DNA of 64,000 bases from Sipunculus nudus (GCA_026874595.1 CM049318.1:15323741-15387740); one strand, 5' to 3'. Shown: positions 23,141 through 35,499, counted from the first letter of the stretch. Numbers and translations are program-made. The notes: a model not told the origin generated them from the letters alone.

Positions 23141-24157
23141 TTTATTGTCAACTTGGATGTCCAGTGTTCAAACACCTGTTATTAGGGATCACAGTGCAGA
23201 CCAAAGAAGAGAAGTGAGAGAGCACGGGAGCTCTGGCTATTTGACCTAATGAATGACGACATCCGTTGACGTTGACCATGTCAAGGTCCTGCGAAATCCG
23301 TGGCATGCAATCACAGTGTAGGATATCCCATAAAATTACTCGCGTGTATTGTAATTACAGATTCACTTAATATTCAATATTTATGCACATTTGGGTCTTG
23401 ATTTATTACCGAGTTTATGTTGACATCTGTACCTGAAACTGAATATTTCAAAGTTGCTTCACTTTCAAATAGAATATCTCTCTGTATTATATGTATAGTC
23501 CCTACTTCTCAATATTTTGACAAAAAATAAATTGGATGATTAGTATTTCTTCCTGTACATATCTATTGTCAACCACAATAAATATTGTTTAACTGGTATT
23601 GGCAGTGTATTAGTAAATGTTAAAATAATCTGGTACGTTAAATATAGCAGAGACAACAAACACTAATTGAAGTGTTTTAAGGATGCGAAAAAGAAAACCT
23701 GTTGATTGACGATGATATGAATATTCTTATTGCTGTTCTTTTATCTGTAGAATATGAGTTCATATGATAAAAAAATCCATGCAACACAACCAAATTTGTC
23801 ACACATCTACAACAATCACCATTAATTCCATATTTAGATCAATGACACTAAAATCTTCATGTTTAAAAGTTTATTATATGATGATAAGGTTGTTATATTG
23901 TCAATAGTAATAAAATATTCATTTTCCAAACATTTGATTACTTCTAGATCATTGTTTATATCAGGTTTGTCACAAGAATAATTATACTTTAAAATTGAGT
24001 TCACTATTGAGCTTTAGCTTGATTGGCATATAGGATTATGATCTGCAGTAGCAGTAATTTGAGCTTGATAATCTTGATAAGCTGGTCTCTGTTTCTTGAC
24101 CGTTGATTAGCACTAGGCAGTGTAGCAAGGTGTCTTGGGAACATACGCTCTGCCTGG
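23141..24157. other. 3' flank and 3'UTR region of copy B
   Basis: 23280-23340 matches 11890-11950 (AGGATATCC after TCACAGTGT). The conserved poly(A) context lies at 23870-23875 on the minus strand, 282 bases past the B stop. No other gene is seen. The 82-codon minus-strand frame at 24004-24252 is a shifted frame of exon 5 running into the UTR. Confidence 0.55.
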
Positions 24158-27100
24158 TTAACCCCAACAGTTGCATGGACAGCGACATCCGGCACTGTAT
24201 GTAATGCGCACGCGCCTGATGCACCATCCGTTCCACGAGCAAATACCGCCATGATTTCCCCACCACCACGGCATGACTAGCCAAACGTAGCTACTGACGT
24301 AAACGTTTTGGCATTTACACCACCATGGGAACAATCGGCAACACCTGTTGAAGTGACTAAAAGAAAGAATAAAAGTATACGTCATTATGTACATAACATC
24401 ACTGCCCGGATTTACAGATAGTCTAAGCGGGCTACAGCTCATGGATTCACAATGTGGGCTGCCTGATGAAAAAAAAATCCCAACTATCCTCTGTCTAATG
24501 TTAAAAAAAAGACAAAGAAAATCTTAAAGAACAGGCTGCATGTAAGATACATATGGTGATTAAATAATTGGTAAATTTGCAATGAAACACACAGAGGTAG
24601 TTAATGAAATGATTTTATACAGTCTTGACAAGGGCTTTAAATTTTCAGTGTGAACGTCATAAGTAATACGATACTTTTGTAAAATCACTAAATGTAATAA
24701 ACACTCTTTTATCATTGAGAATTTCCCAATTGTTCTATTTCGTTGCTTGGATAAAGAAGTGAGTTAAGTTCTTTATCTCATGATCATAGGGGCTTCCATG
24801 AATCCCGGGGGCTCAGATTCTTTATATCCGGCACTGCACAACATATAGAAATATAACATAACACGCATCAGTTATCTTAAATAAAAATATAATTAAAATG
24901 TTATTTGCGTGCAAATTAATAACATAAGTTAACGATTGCAGAAATATATATTGGTTTTATTATTCATATCGTGCCATATTTTGTATATATTTTAAAAAGA
25001 TTGAAAAAAGAAAGGTTTTCTAAATTTAGCAAAAAGAATAATTTAATAGTAAATACCTGCAATAGATATAGTTTTAATACATATGTTAGGAAAAAAAAGT
25101 CAGTTTTATATATGTTATATTTCATTGTAAAGGCATTAAGGGAATTGCAGTTCGTATAAATAATGACACTAGACATCAGCGGAACTTAAATTATCCATAA
25201 CGCAGGTACATTAATTCTCATACTTACACGCAGGAGTACGTATGAATGTTTGGGTACACATAAACCCAGGTACAGCGGCCTGCCCAGCAGTAGCGTATCC
25301 ACCTGACATTACCACTGTATCTTGCGGGACAGGTTCTGTAGGATTGTCTGTATGAAAGAAAGACATAGGTATTTTATAAGTTAAGAAGAAGATATCCTGC
25401 TAAAGGGTGAATAACTCTGCAATTAAATAGAACCAAGGCATGCATGCTCTTAGAACGATAAAAATGTCTATTTATTGCGCAGACATTAACACTGACAAGG
25501 AAAATGAAAGATTAAATCTTATAAATTCAGAACATTGAAAGTGAATATATTATAACATAACCTTTATCGAAACCCTCGTTATATATACCTTTATTATATA
25601 GTCTTTAATGTAAAATGTTAAATAAAACACTGATTTTGCCCTTGATAAAAAAAGACTGTTTAGGCAAAAAAATGAGGTTTGGTTCTTAGGCACTTTTTTC
25701 AGAAATCAATGCGAGCAGGCGTATTAAAAAAAATTGTATGTTTCGATAAAAATATCAAATGATAAGAGCAAAGCATGTTAATAACAGACTTATTTTGCTG
25801 AACAAGTTAAAGTACTACATAACAAAGGAAATTTATTAGTTTATCTTCTTGAAAGAAATGTCCGAGCGGCAGGAGCTCAAAATTGGTAAGTTTCTATTGA
25901 AAATCAAAATAAACATTTTTGATGCGGAGGTTTAAAATAGACGCGGGCGGCGCCTGAGAACAATACCTTTTATTTTTTGCCTTAATATTACTTTAATAAT
26001 TCTTTTAAACTACATAAGAATAAATAAGAATAAAACTTACGGCAGTGCTATTCTTTTCTCCCCATTTGCTCTCCTGCTGGCTTCCGCCTTAGCTGCCTGA
26101 CAGTAATGGAACAAACTCTGGTTTAAAAACACATATAAGGGTGCACGGAATTTTGCAATGTAATAGTTGGTCTATACCCTGCCTATCTCATTTACTAGTT
26201 ACAAAATTACAGATAAATATCTATTTGAAACAGCAGGCACGTCCCTTCTGTTTTTTTTTTATTCGTGGTTACTCCAATACTGTCATTTTTCTCCGTTTTG
26301 CTTTAAGACTTATCAAACCTTTTGATCCCTTCAACTCTCTTCAAACCGACAGGTCAAAATCAATCTCATTTTATCCCCAAACTCAACTTACTATATGACT
26401 GTTTAAATTTTCTTTTCTGAATTCATGATTACTGAAAAAAGATGCATTCTGCAAATTAATTAGATTATTTCACAAGATCTATAGATTTGTATAGTACTTA
26501 CGCAGCCCTAGACCCGTAGGCAGCTGAAGGACTGGTACAAACACTTCGGCCACGTGCTTCAGGATTGGTTACCATGCACCCTCCTGGATAGTCGGACTTG
26601 GAATTTTTCTCGTCAAGCTTCAAGGGTTCGGTGGCCTGCCCCGCCGCAGCGTAAACAGCCAGAATGCAGGCAAGAATAAGGCCAAATTGAACCTGAAAAT
26701 ATTACGACAATAGTCAAATGGGAACGACAATTACTCTCATATAGCATATATTCGAGGGACTGTATGTTTTTACGAGGTAATGCTTTTTAAAGGGACAAGA
26801 GCACAATTTCATTTCACACTATGTGTGTTTGTATTTGTTACAATCCATCCCTTTCTCTGTATAATGCAATACTATTCTTACTACTACTACTACTAATAAT
26901 AATAATGCTGACCGCTCTATACTGAGCGCTCTAACTTAAGGCCTGCTACCTTTATCCAAGCTTCTTTAGAAGCGCATGATCTCTGAAACTTGTTTATAAA
27001 AACAATCTCGTATGAGAAACCAACATTAAAATATCTAATCTGTTAAAAAATAATATGCTTTTTTGCCACAAAGACGGTGAACTGGATGGATCATGTCACA

Positions 27101-28159
27101 TGATCATGCAATCATTTTGGTATTTTGTTTGATTATAAGAAATTGCAGTTGTTTGATACTTTGCAAACTTTTGATCATTAAACATTTATTGTAATACTCA
27201 TTTTTAAAAATGTAATTAGAGAATACATTTTCTAGCATTAAGACATTAATTAAATCAGTAAATTGTGTGTAGATTGGCGGTATAGTATAATGTGACCCCC
27301 ATGATTGATAAGATGCCCCCCTGTTTCCCACCAAAACGGGTTCATGATAACAGGAAATGTGATATTGGGAAAGTCTTATTTCCTTGAGCAGTTTGAATGT
27401 TTAATCTGTAAAGCCCGGGAAATCTGAATGTTCTATGAAGCTTAATAAAATCAAAGGATGAAGCTTAATGTAAAATATTGTTCTGTTTATCGGTACATCA
27501 TTTAATTATTCTTAAAAATAAAAAAATAAAGCATAAGCATCATTTAAGAACTGAGTCTTCCAAACGGACTATATTTTGTTATTTATGTATCTAAGAAGTC
27601 AAAGTGCGACATATGAAAATGGATCATTTGATTGTTAATTTTTTTTTTGATAAACAATATAACTTGAAGACATGACTTAAGTTTCGACTCATATATATTG
27701 CCGATATGTACTACATAGTACTTTGCTTTAATGTAATGATATATTAGGTGGGTGACATTGAAGAAATCGGAATTCAACTATTTTTTATCAGGTAAGTCAA
27801 ATGTTATATATATTTTAGATGTGTAATGTTCTTCACGGATTAAAGAGTCTTCCAAAACTAAAGGGAAAGCATAAAACATGTATGACTGATGGAAAAATCA
27901 TATTTATTTGTCACATTTTAATTAATTTCCAAATGTTATTAAACGAATCAGTTTAATAATAAAGTATTATAAATTGTCAAATCAATAAATAAGATAAAAC
28001 ACACTAACGAGAACATTCATTTTGTAAGCTATATGGCACGATTCAGGAAATTATGACAAAAAGACACTGAGATTAATAACCTTTCAGCAAGGGTGGTCAA
28101 TTACAAAATGATTATAAAGGTAACGACCCGATATAACAAATTTTTACCGTTATCATCAT
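24158..28159 (-). CDS. Copy B: Cys/Trp-rich secreted protein with a broken exon 3 acceptor
   Basis: Exons by homology: 28148-28159 (MMIT start), 26502-26692, 26041-26100, 25228-25347, 24158-24356. All joins are in phase and would give 193 aa with 16 Cys. The signal peptide (about residues 5-22), RWIRYC, CTWVYV, YVWLVMPWWWGNHGG, GWCIRRVRITY and GCRCPCNC are all present. The exon 5 start differs from A and C (HFNRCC rather than RPNE-CC). The acceptor of the 60-base exon 3 reads TG instead of AG; the next AG would shift the frame to a stop within the exon. Because exon 3 is exactly 60 bases with matching phases, skipping it leaves an open 173-residue product that lacks the dibasic site (Arg-Arg here). 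So B is either an exon-skipped variant or an early pseudogene. One His of the GHHGG core is Asn. Confidence 0.75.
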
Positions 28160-28223
28160 GCTGGCGATCAGAACAGTCGACTCGTCGTCCTAGGTTTTTT
28201 GACTCTGGATCAAGTTTTCTGGT

Positions 28224-28355
28224 GTCTGTACAGACGTCAGCAGGTCTGACTTTGCCTGTCAGAGCCAGCGTCTTTTATAATATTATCTCCATCTTCCTGG
28301 TTCGTGGTCTAGGTGCTTTGGACATCCTCCAAGCTCATCAGTTATACATGACTGA
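28224..28355 (-). promoter_or_regulatory. Core promoter and 5'UTR element of copy B
   Basis: TATAAAA at 28273-28279 on the minus strand, followed by GACGCTGG. The GTCTGTACAGAC palindrome lies at 28224-28235 in the 5'UTR. Upstream, ACGAACCAGGAAGATGGAGA (about 28285-28306) matches copy A, and GGATGTCCAAAGCACCTAG continues the match. The ATG is at 28157-28159. Confidence 0.72.
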
Positions 28356-28383
28356 CTTTGTATTTTGTATGTGACGGATGGCG

Positions 28384-28456
28384 CCATCTCAATCTTCCTG
28401 GTCCGTGGACGTGCCTTGAACCTCATCCAAGTTCATCAGTCATGCATGCCTAGTAA
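28384..28456 (-). repeat. Second copy of the promoter-proximal block upstream of B
   Basis: On the plus strand ATCTTCCTGGTCCGTGG, then CGTGCCTTGAACCTCATCCA and AGTTCATCAGTCATGCATGC repeat the block next to the TATA box (28290-28350). It resembles the copy A version (16130-16195) more closely than B's own proximal block does, for example GTCCGTGG and CATGCATGCC. No TATA box accompanies it. Confidence 0.65.
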
Positions 28457-28648
28457 TGCCTATAAGCCTGCCCTGGAAGAAAAGAATTGTTTTTCAAACA
28501 GGTACTGCTTCAGGTGACAACAACTCCGGTACTGCCTGGTGCACACAACATTGTATTTTGCAGCATTATATCCTTAATTCAATGAAAATTGTTTTTTTTC
28601 TTGTGACTTTTCGCTTTTCAATAAATGACTAGCTGCCAAATAAACTGG

Positions 28649-28649
<1 letters not shown>

Positions 28650-28680
<31 letters not shown>

Positions 28681-28800
28681 CAAGCAGACAGACAGAGACA
28701 GAAAAACAATAGCTATCATGGGGCTCATTATTTAAGGAGCTATGTAGAATACACACACATATATACATATATATATAATTATGTGTGTGTGTGTTTCAGA
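28650..28800. repeat. GA, GACA, TA and TG microsatellites upstream of B
   Basis: GA repeat at about 28650-28674, GACA words to about 28706, then ACACAC/TATATA/TGTGTG at 28752-28794. Equivalent to the cluster at 16323-16530. Confidence 0.8.
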
Positions 28801-30139
28801 CCCAGCTAAGGATTGTAAATAAAATTATCCGATGAATGTCATTTGAATATAATTTAGAGCCATTTAACCATGTTTTTATCAACATACCAATACAATGGGA
28901 TAGATCAATTGCAACAACGCGATATTAAGGTCTAAATCACTTTTGTTTAACAAAATTTCAAACAAGAAATATTTGCTGAATATTCATATATTACTGCCTG
29001 TGCTTTTTAAATAAAAAAATTCTTTGTTTTACTTGACGTTGTACATACTGTATCAATATGTTAATGTAATACAGGTATCATTATATCATTTAATTCTTTT
29101 ATCAAATAATCAGATATACACAAATGTTATCTTTAATACGTTTGCATACCTTTGATAAGCCCATCATATATTTTCAAAACATGTTAACATTATGATTATT
29201 TTGTTATTTCCAATAGTTTCTCTTGACAGAACGACGTTTTAATTAAGAAGAATAAAGTAAACTTTTGCGTTTACTTCTAGCACACGTAGAATTTAACAAA
29301 ATTATTTAAATATTACTTATGTTTACTCAGAAAGCTGTTTCCCAGGTCTTTATCAGGTCAGCATGGTACGAAGTTCATGTGCGGTTGGTAAACAACTACA
29401 TAAATCTAGTCGAGGGAATTTCCATCAACAGTCCCTTCTCGAGTTCTTCTAATTTTAGCAAACCTGCTTCAGTTAATTAAGAAAAACCTTATAAACGACC
29501 TTGACGCTAAAAGCATTTCGTTAGAATCATGGTCACTTTTATATTATCAAAATTGATATCTTATAAAAATATAGATCAGATTATTTACTTAATTACAATT
29601 TAAAATTAATTACAACACCATTGTATCCTATACATCCTTGAAATATATATCTCAAATTAGAATCATTTTTGAGCACTACTGGGTGAACATTGTGGCGTCG
29701 GAGTGAAAATATGTAGAAAATTATAAAGGAAAGCGATGTAAGGCACTTATATATAGGCAGGCGACTTGAATAGCTCAATCTTTGGAAAAAGGTATTATAT
29801 CCACATCTGTATACTCATTCTACTCTACTGATATATAAAAGTATCATCTTGCATTTATACATAATGTGATACCAATGGCGGGATGATATATGGGTTTCGG
29901 TTTACTCTAATCCGCTTGAAAGGTGGTTGGCTTTACTTTAGTTTACAGAAAACCAATTCCTAATGCGCAGAGGTAATTCCGTTTATGGTCTTCGAGAGGC
30001 CCAATCATTCACTATAAGTATTACTTTTATTTTAAGCGGCACAGTAGACAGGATAACCCACCATCTGCAAACAGCAAACTCACGTGACACTAAATAAAAC
30101 CATTAGGCTTTTGTTTAGCAACATACAGTGCTCACACAA
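28801..30139. other. Gene-free upstream flank of B
   Basis: Collinear with 16550-18000 and 18690-18900 (CAGAGGTAATTCCGTTTATGGTC versus CAGAGGTAAATCCGTTTCTGATC, in part). No conserved frame. Confidence 0.5.
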
Positions 30140-30400
30140 AGCGTAATAATTCAAGGCTTAATTGAGTATAATCCGATTTAATTGTGAAACCAGTAAGGAT
30201 ACGGTCTTCCGAGGTCCATGTCCCATGGAACCCCCGAAAGGTACGTTCATTTGTGAGAACACCATCGCAAGGACTGAGATTCAAATTCGCGATCCCTGCA
30301 TAACGCTGAAACTGTTTCATCAGTTTTTTCCTAACTATGCTAAAAAAACAAAACAAAACAACCAGAGCAATACTCCATAACGCTGATTTTGTTTTGCCAG
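30140..30400 (-). mobile_element. SINE-like dispersed repeat, copy 2 of 3
   Basis: Minus strand carries TCCATGGGACATGGACC, CCGTATCCTTACTGGTTT, CAATTAAATCGGATTATACT and a decayed B-box region (GCGAATTTGAATCTCAG). It matches 18930-19260 and 35050-35310. The 118-codon minus-strand frame over it is not conserved in the other two copies. Confidence 0.6.
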
Positions 30401-30699
30401 TACTCTGTGTAATCGCATGCAATATGTTGATTGTCTTGACTGTATCTGTGTATGATGGTTTTGTGTCATGCGGTGAGCTACGTTGCACATGTTCATTCTG
30501 GTTTGTATTAATAAAGGTTTATCATTTATAAGCCGTATTTCAAACGCAAGGTAACGGGAAGGTACCCGTAAATGTCAAATATTTGCATGTGCGTCTATGT
30601 ATCAACATATTGACAAGAATGCCCACGTTAGCCGATATGCTTTGCATGCATTATGAAAGAGCTAATTATATATGAGGTACACAATAACAGGGCCAGGTG

Positions 30700-31600
30700 T
30701 AGCCTGCAAATTTCGTAACGCAGTACATTGCGATATTTAGTAGCGTATTGCGATATGTATTGCGATATTTACATTTTAGTAAATTTATAGGACATGTGTG
30801 TTTTCTGTTATATATATGTATACATATATAATTCATGTATATATATATATATATATACTATAAATAATACAAACTGTACAGAATATATCTCATTATATGA
30901 TAATAATAATAAATATAATTATTATAATTATTATTATTGTTATTAATATTATTATTATCAATTATTTTTCAGAATAAATATGGTAACAATAGCCTTTTAT
31001 TTAGATCAACATATTTGAAACTCGAAATCTGGTAACATTATTTAGTAGTGTACTATTGACAATGCCCAAAGAAACATTTAAAATCAAACCCAGGGTTTAG
31101 GGCATGTACAAATAGCTTTGCATTAAGGAATTCTGGGCTGTAGTTTAGCACAAAGATCGATAGATGGTGTGCACAATTACAGCGGAGTTTACCACATTGC
31201 AAGGCCGTCGTCCTCAAACCGATAAAACTGTTAAGTATTTGATCTTCTTGTAGTTTTTTATTAGATGTGTGCAGATAAAATTAATGAATTAATGAACTTA
31301 CCGTGGAAGGGTGATAAAAACATTGAGGTTAACGACTACATGTTTCCTGCGTGGGAATTTTACTAGGAATCCCTTCTCAGCTCCATCCAATTATATTGAA
31401 GCCACTTCGGCTAATAAATGATTTCCTGCCTATGAAGCTAGAAGAATAACATTAACAAATAAAAACCAATGTCATTTATCCCATTCTTTTTATATTGCTA
31501 TCCCAGCAAAAAATAATGAGGAGACTAAGGGAATCATTAATTTATTGTGTAAAATATATACGTACAAATTCATCTAAAATTGTTATCTGTTTTAGAATGC
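30700..31600. repeat. AT-rich simple sequence and dispersed segment R5
   Basis: TA repeats at about 30837-30856 and AAT/ATT-rich sequence at 30898-30970. About 31290-31460 (GATAAAAACATTGAGGTTAA, TCAGCTCCATCCAATTATA, GAAGCCACTTCGGCTAATAA) is closely matched at 47335-47480 and 54717-54865 and loosely at 35985-36075. No gene is seen. Confidence 0.65.
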
Positions 31601-33579
31601 ATTGACTGCAAGTGATTTTATTTTCATCTTGATATATCATATACAGCAATGGTTGTTCAACTTTCTATTTGGGATGTCTGTTAAAAATACAAAAAGCGCC
31701 AAGGCCTTTTTGCTCACAACTGATAACGCTTTTTTTATCTTAATGTCCTGTGAGTATGTCTTGCGACAGTATGAAAGGATAAAACATCAATTAAATATCC
31801 TATGTAAAAATATTATGGTTTTATGATTGACAAAAACTTTGATACCGATATAACCAAATTCCCCATGACAGGTAACAGATTAAATGCACAAAACTGCTCT
31901 ACATCGATAGAAACGCGTGCAAAGCGAGGTTGAGTTCAGTTGTGTAGAAACAAAAGATTTGATTAACACTTGAGCACTAATGCAGGTAAGCCGGATCTGC
32001 AAATTTAGATCTAAGTGCTGCTCCACAAAAGTATCGATTTTTCGGAAAAATAATTCCCCCTATTGATACTCGACTAACTCATTTGTTGCCTCGCCTTTTG
32101 CCGTATATGGCATTTGAGATTGTAAATTAACATCGGAAGGAATACTATGATTTATAAGCAGTTTTACTGATAAAAAAATACAGTGTGACTGGAATGGTAC
32201 TTAAATGTATCACTAATTATTTTCAAGCACTCGGTGTTTATACATATATACTTTTTCGCGGAGTAAGCTGTTTGTAAAAAGTATCGACAAAATTAACTTG
32301 TGAATCAAAACAACATTCTCACTGTCGCTAGATCGCAAGTTATTTATTCAGTGAAGCTGATCTGCTATAAATAGCCACAGTCTAGAAGGGACTTTATTTG
32401 GAAATGCCCAAGTCAATCCTCCGTCCGCATTTGTGTTGTTATTGTAGTTCATGGGACCACACACTATGGAGGTAATCAAAAGTAATTTGGGTACAGATAT
32501 ATTTTCTGCAGCTGTGCAAAGTATAACAGTTGGCTCAAAAACACGATCGATGATGATGTATATATGTAATAGCAATAACTTCGAGTGCAGCCTTGATCAG
32601 AATAAAATCATATACCCAGTAATATATAGAGAAATTAAAGGGAAAACTGACAGCACATCTATGGCCAGTGTAAAATAAATAATACTGTACAAACAAACCA
32701 TTTCTAGCAACAACAAAAAACACTCCATTAGTGTTAATAGAGCAAACGTCAACGTAAGTGGTGTACATATATCCATTAGATATGCTAAATAATTGAATGA
32801 TATTTCATTTAACAATATCTATAAACAACAAGTATTAAAGATTAAAAAAAAAGTTTTTCCAGTAGATATGAATTCTAACTCAGGCCCAGATTATATAGTT
32901 TTGTAGTATCGTCAAAAATACTGTAAAATTTGACTCATGATCAGAGAGGCTACTATACATCGACATGCGAATAATTATGTCTTACTCCAGGAAAGCCTGA
33001 CACAGAACACTGCTTTTTAGGCTGACCTGCTTTGTCCCAACAGACTGCAAGTAGTTGTTTGTCCTTACTTAGCTGAAAACTCGCCATTGTGCCTACAATA
33101 TAAACCATGGTTGAGGTCATTAAAATAATTTATAAATCCTCTATTAATATTGAACCTTTAAGAGGAAAGGAAGCACCTGTAAAATAATAAGGCTGGATAG
33201 CATGGTAAAGCGCTTTAGTGTGGGTAAAATTTGAGACAACAAAAAGGTTGCTTCACAGAATACTTCATACATACAAGATTTTCTCAATGTTGTTGTGCAA
33301 TATTGTAAGATCAGCATTTTCTTTTTGGACATATCAGATAAACATTCTTCTAAGGTACAATGTCGAGAGTCCGATGGTGCGTTTTTGTGAACACGGACAA
33401 AAGGATGTTCTATCTTTGTTTCTTGTAATTTCACTCATTGCCTTTGACGATTGTTAAAATGAAATTCGAATGGTAGTACATATAAATGCATGTAATTATT
33501 CTGGATTACCATTAACAAGGAAAATCGTACCCTATAGAAAGAGGTCCACAGCTCAAAGTAAGGAGAAGGTGCAGGAGAG
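31601..33579. other. Nothing recognised
   Basis: AT-rich single-copy-looking DNA. Open frames of 60-96 codons on both strands overlap each other and have no signal, motif or paralogous match in the window. I see no supported gene, RNA or repeat. Confidence 0.4.
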
Positions 33580-34346
33580 TCAACCGTAAAACTATGAAGC
33601 AATAAGTGCAAAAAGGTAATTTTACTCTGTCAGGTAGGGATTAAACCCACTTTTTCCTCTTTCATTATTCGCCTCAAACATCACATGCTACCAAAGTGGC
33701 AATTAAGCATCAAATGGTTGTAACAACAGTATTATTATTGGGGCCAAATTATCTTGAGAACTCGAAATTATTATCTCGAGCTAAATAAAACAACTATAAC
33801 CAAATTATGATGAATGATGTTTGAGGATTAAGGTAACAGTGTACACAAGCCATGTTAAAGATAGGCTATTGGGCAACTTAAAGATATGAAGAATAACCAA
33901 ACTTGTGAGTTGAAATGCGTTCACCGACTTTCGCACTTTCGTATGTACACTGTAATAGAGGAGAAAGGTCCCCAACATGACGTCATGGGATGAAAAATCA
34001 TGCCACAAATCTCATCATGTTACAGACAAAAACACGAATAATTAATTCCATATTTAAATGTTTATTAAATATTGATTAGGCATTGATATCGTATAAGTCA
34101 TAACTTTCATTGTTTTCAAAAAAATTGTATACTACCAGGTAATTTTTGTACGCGTTAGCCACTAAAATGTGTCTTTGACAGTTTAGATCATCATTCCGGA
34201 AACAAGTGGCATTTACAATGACCTGGGGAGTGTATATGTATAAAGCTATAGCTTGACCAACTTCTGGAATATAAAATGCATTTGCAGTCTTATAAGGTTA
34301 AGCACTGCACATCTTGATAAGTTTTGCCCTGTCGTTTAGCCCTTAA
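33580..34346. other. 3' flank of pseudogene D
   Basis: 33600-33860 matches 9650-9930. 33960-34090 matches the conserved 3'UTR region of A, B and C, including the minus-strand AATAAA at 34061-34066. This shows D arose from a full 3' end with flank, not from a processed transcript. Confidence 0.6.
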
Positions 34347-34593
34347 TTACTTCTTGTCACTGTGACCAGGTGTCCATGAAATATATAGCAGGTGATGCCT
34401 ACAGTTGCAGGAACAGCGACAACGAGCATTGTACGAAATGAGCACGCCGCTGATGCACTAATCGTCGTACGGGCAAGTTCCGCCATTATGACCCCATTAC
34501 TTCGGCATGACGGCCCAGACGGAGCGAGTGACATGAACAGTTATGCTTCGATAATTCTGTTTATTAGATGGATACAAGTTACAACACAAGTGA
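34347..34593 (-). pseudogene. Copy D: lone exon 5 of the Cys/Trp-rich family, two stops
   Basis: The acceptor CCTTCAG and first base T at 34593 match the family phase. In that frame the exon keeps LCC, VTRSVWAVMP, WGHNGGTCP, a CIS remnant of WCIRR and RCRCSCNC. TAA replaces a Trp codon of the WW core and TAG replaces the Trp of GWC, so it cannot encode the domain. No exon 1-4 is visible upstream. A different frame stays open (63 codons from 34534), but it is a shifted frame, not the family protein. Its flank resembles copy C and copy A more than copy B. Confidence 0.8.
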
Positions 34594-34667
34594 CTGAAGG
34601 AAATAATTTAAGTATACGTTATTTAGCGCACGACCTTAAAAAAATATTTCATATCCCACTGCTTTCT

Positions 34668-34669
<2 letters not shown>

Positions 34670-34698
<29 letters not shown>

Positions 34699-34699
34699 A
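34670..34699. repeat. (TA)n microsatellite
   Basis: About 15 TA dinucleotides just upstream of pseudogene D; a TA repeat also follows the corresponding region in copy C (60827-60859). Confidence 0.9.
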
Positions 34700-34719
34700 T
34701 CTATAAAACAAATCTATTA

Positions 34720-35050
34720 ATTCGACTTCACTCTAAGGCCGTATGCGCAATAGCAAGTAATCCGTATAGTGAATCGGTTTATTTCGTCCCACTAGGCCAA
34801 TGTTCCGCATCAGTTCGGTTTACTATAGTCCGGTCTACAGTTGTTCGGTTTACTGTAGGCTGGTTTACAGTTAACTTGTTCTATTTCGCATAGAAAAAAA
34901 TCCGTTTCTGTTGTGCAAGAAGCATATTTGCTGCCATTTGACCCAGTCATCTCCTCAAAATATATCAGTTTTTGCTGCTAGGTAAAACGGACTAACAATC
35001 AAGTGCGGCCAGCAAACTAACGTTTTGCTGATAAACCTATTTAGCCTTTT
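34720..35050. other. Upstream flank of D, related to 18.6-18.9 kb
   Basis: TCGACTTCACTCTAAGGC matches CAGCTTCACTCTAAGGC at 18599, and GCATCAGTTCGGTTTACTATAG matches 18685 (in part). No gene. Confidence 0.55.
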
Positions 35051-35310
35051 GTAAAGCGAACTATTTTAAGACTAAAGTTTAGTATACTCCGATTTAGATA
35101 CGAACCCAGTGAGGATATGCGGTCTTTCTAAGCCTATGTCCCATGGGACCCCCGAAAACGCGTTTGTTTGTAAGAAAAGGTTCACCTCGGATGATATTCG
35201 AACTCAGGATCCATTAAAAAGCTTAACTTGTTTCATCTATATTTTGTATAATCATGCTGACAGGCAAAACAACCATAGGAACACACGGGTGTTGACGTAA
35301 ATTCTTTGCT
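35050..35310 (-). mobile_element. SINE-like dispersed repeat, copy 3 of 3
   Basis: Plus strand reads ACTCCGATTTAGATACGAAC, CCAGTGAGGATATGCGGTCT, TATGTCCCATGGGACCCCCG and a diverged B-box region (GATATTCGAACTCAGGATCC), the complement of the order in the other two copies. Confidence 0.6.
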
Positions 35311-35499
35311 TTACGTAAAAATTAGACAAAAGCAAGCATAAAAAGTATAGAACGAACATTTTAATATTATATTTTTTCTGGAATCCTGAAAGTTTGAACA
35401 GGATTAAAAAGAAACTCAGTCCCTAATATATGACTAACAGATTAATTTGCGTAAAGGTAATACATAGGCACCTTTCTCTCACAAGTTAATGCAAGGATT

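Noticed and set aside
24004-24252. Minus-strand open frame with an ASGACALHTVPDVAV-like sequence, echoed at 34343-34534 and 20041-20186
   Set aside because: It is exon 5 read one base out of the spliced frame. The true frame, fixed by exon phases in A and C, gives the WWGHHGG sequence; this one has stops in A, B and C at various points.
31602-31826. Plus-strand 74-codon frame and nearby frames in 32.3-33.5 kb
   Set aside because: AT-rich chance frames, no start context, no paralogous copy and overlapping frames on the other strand.
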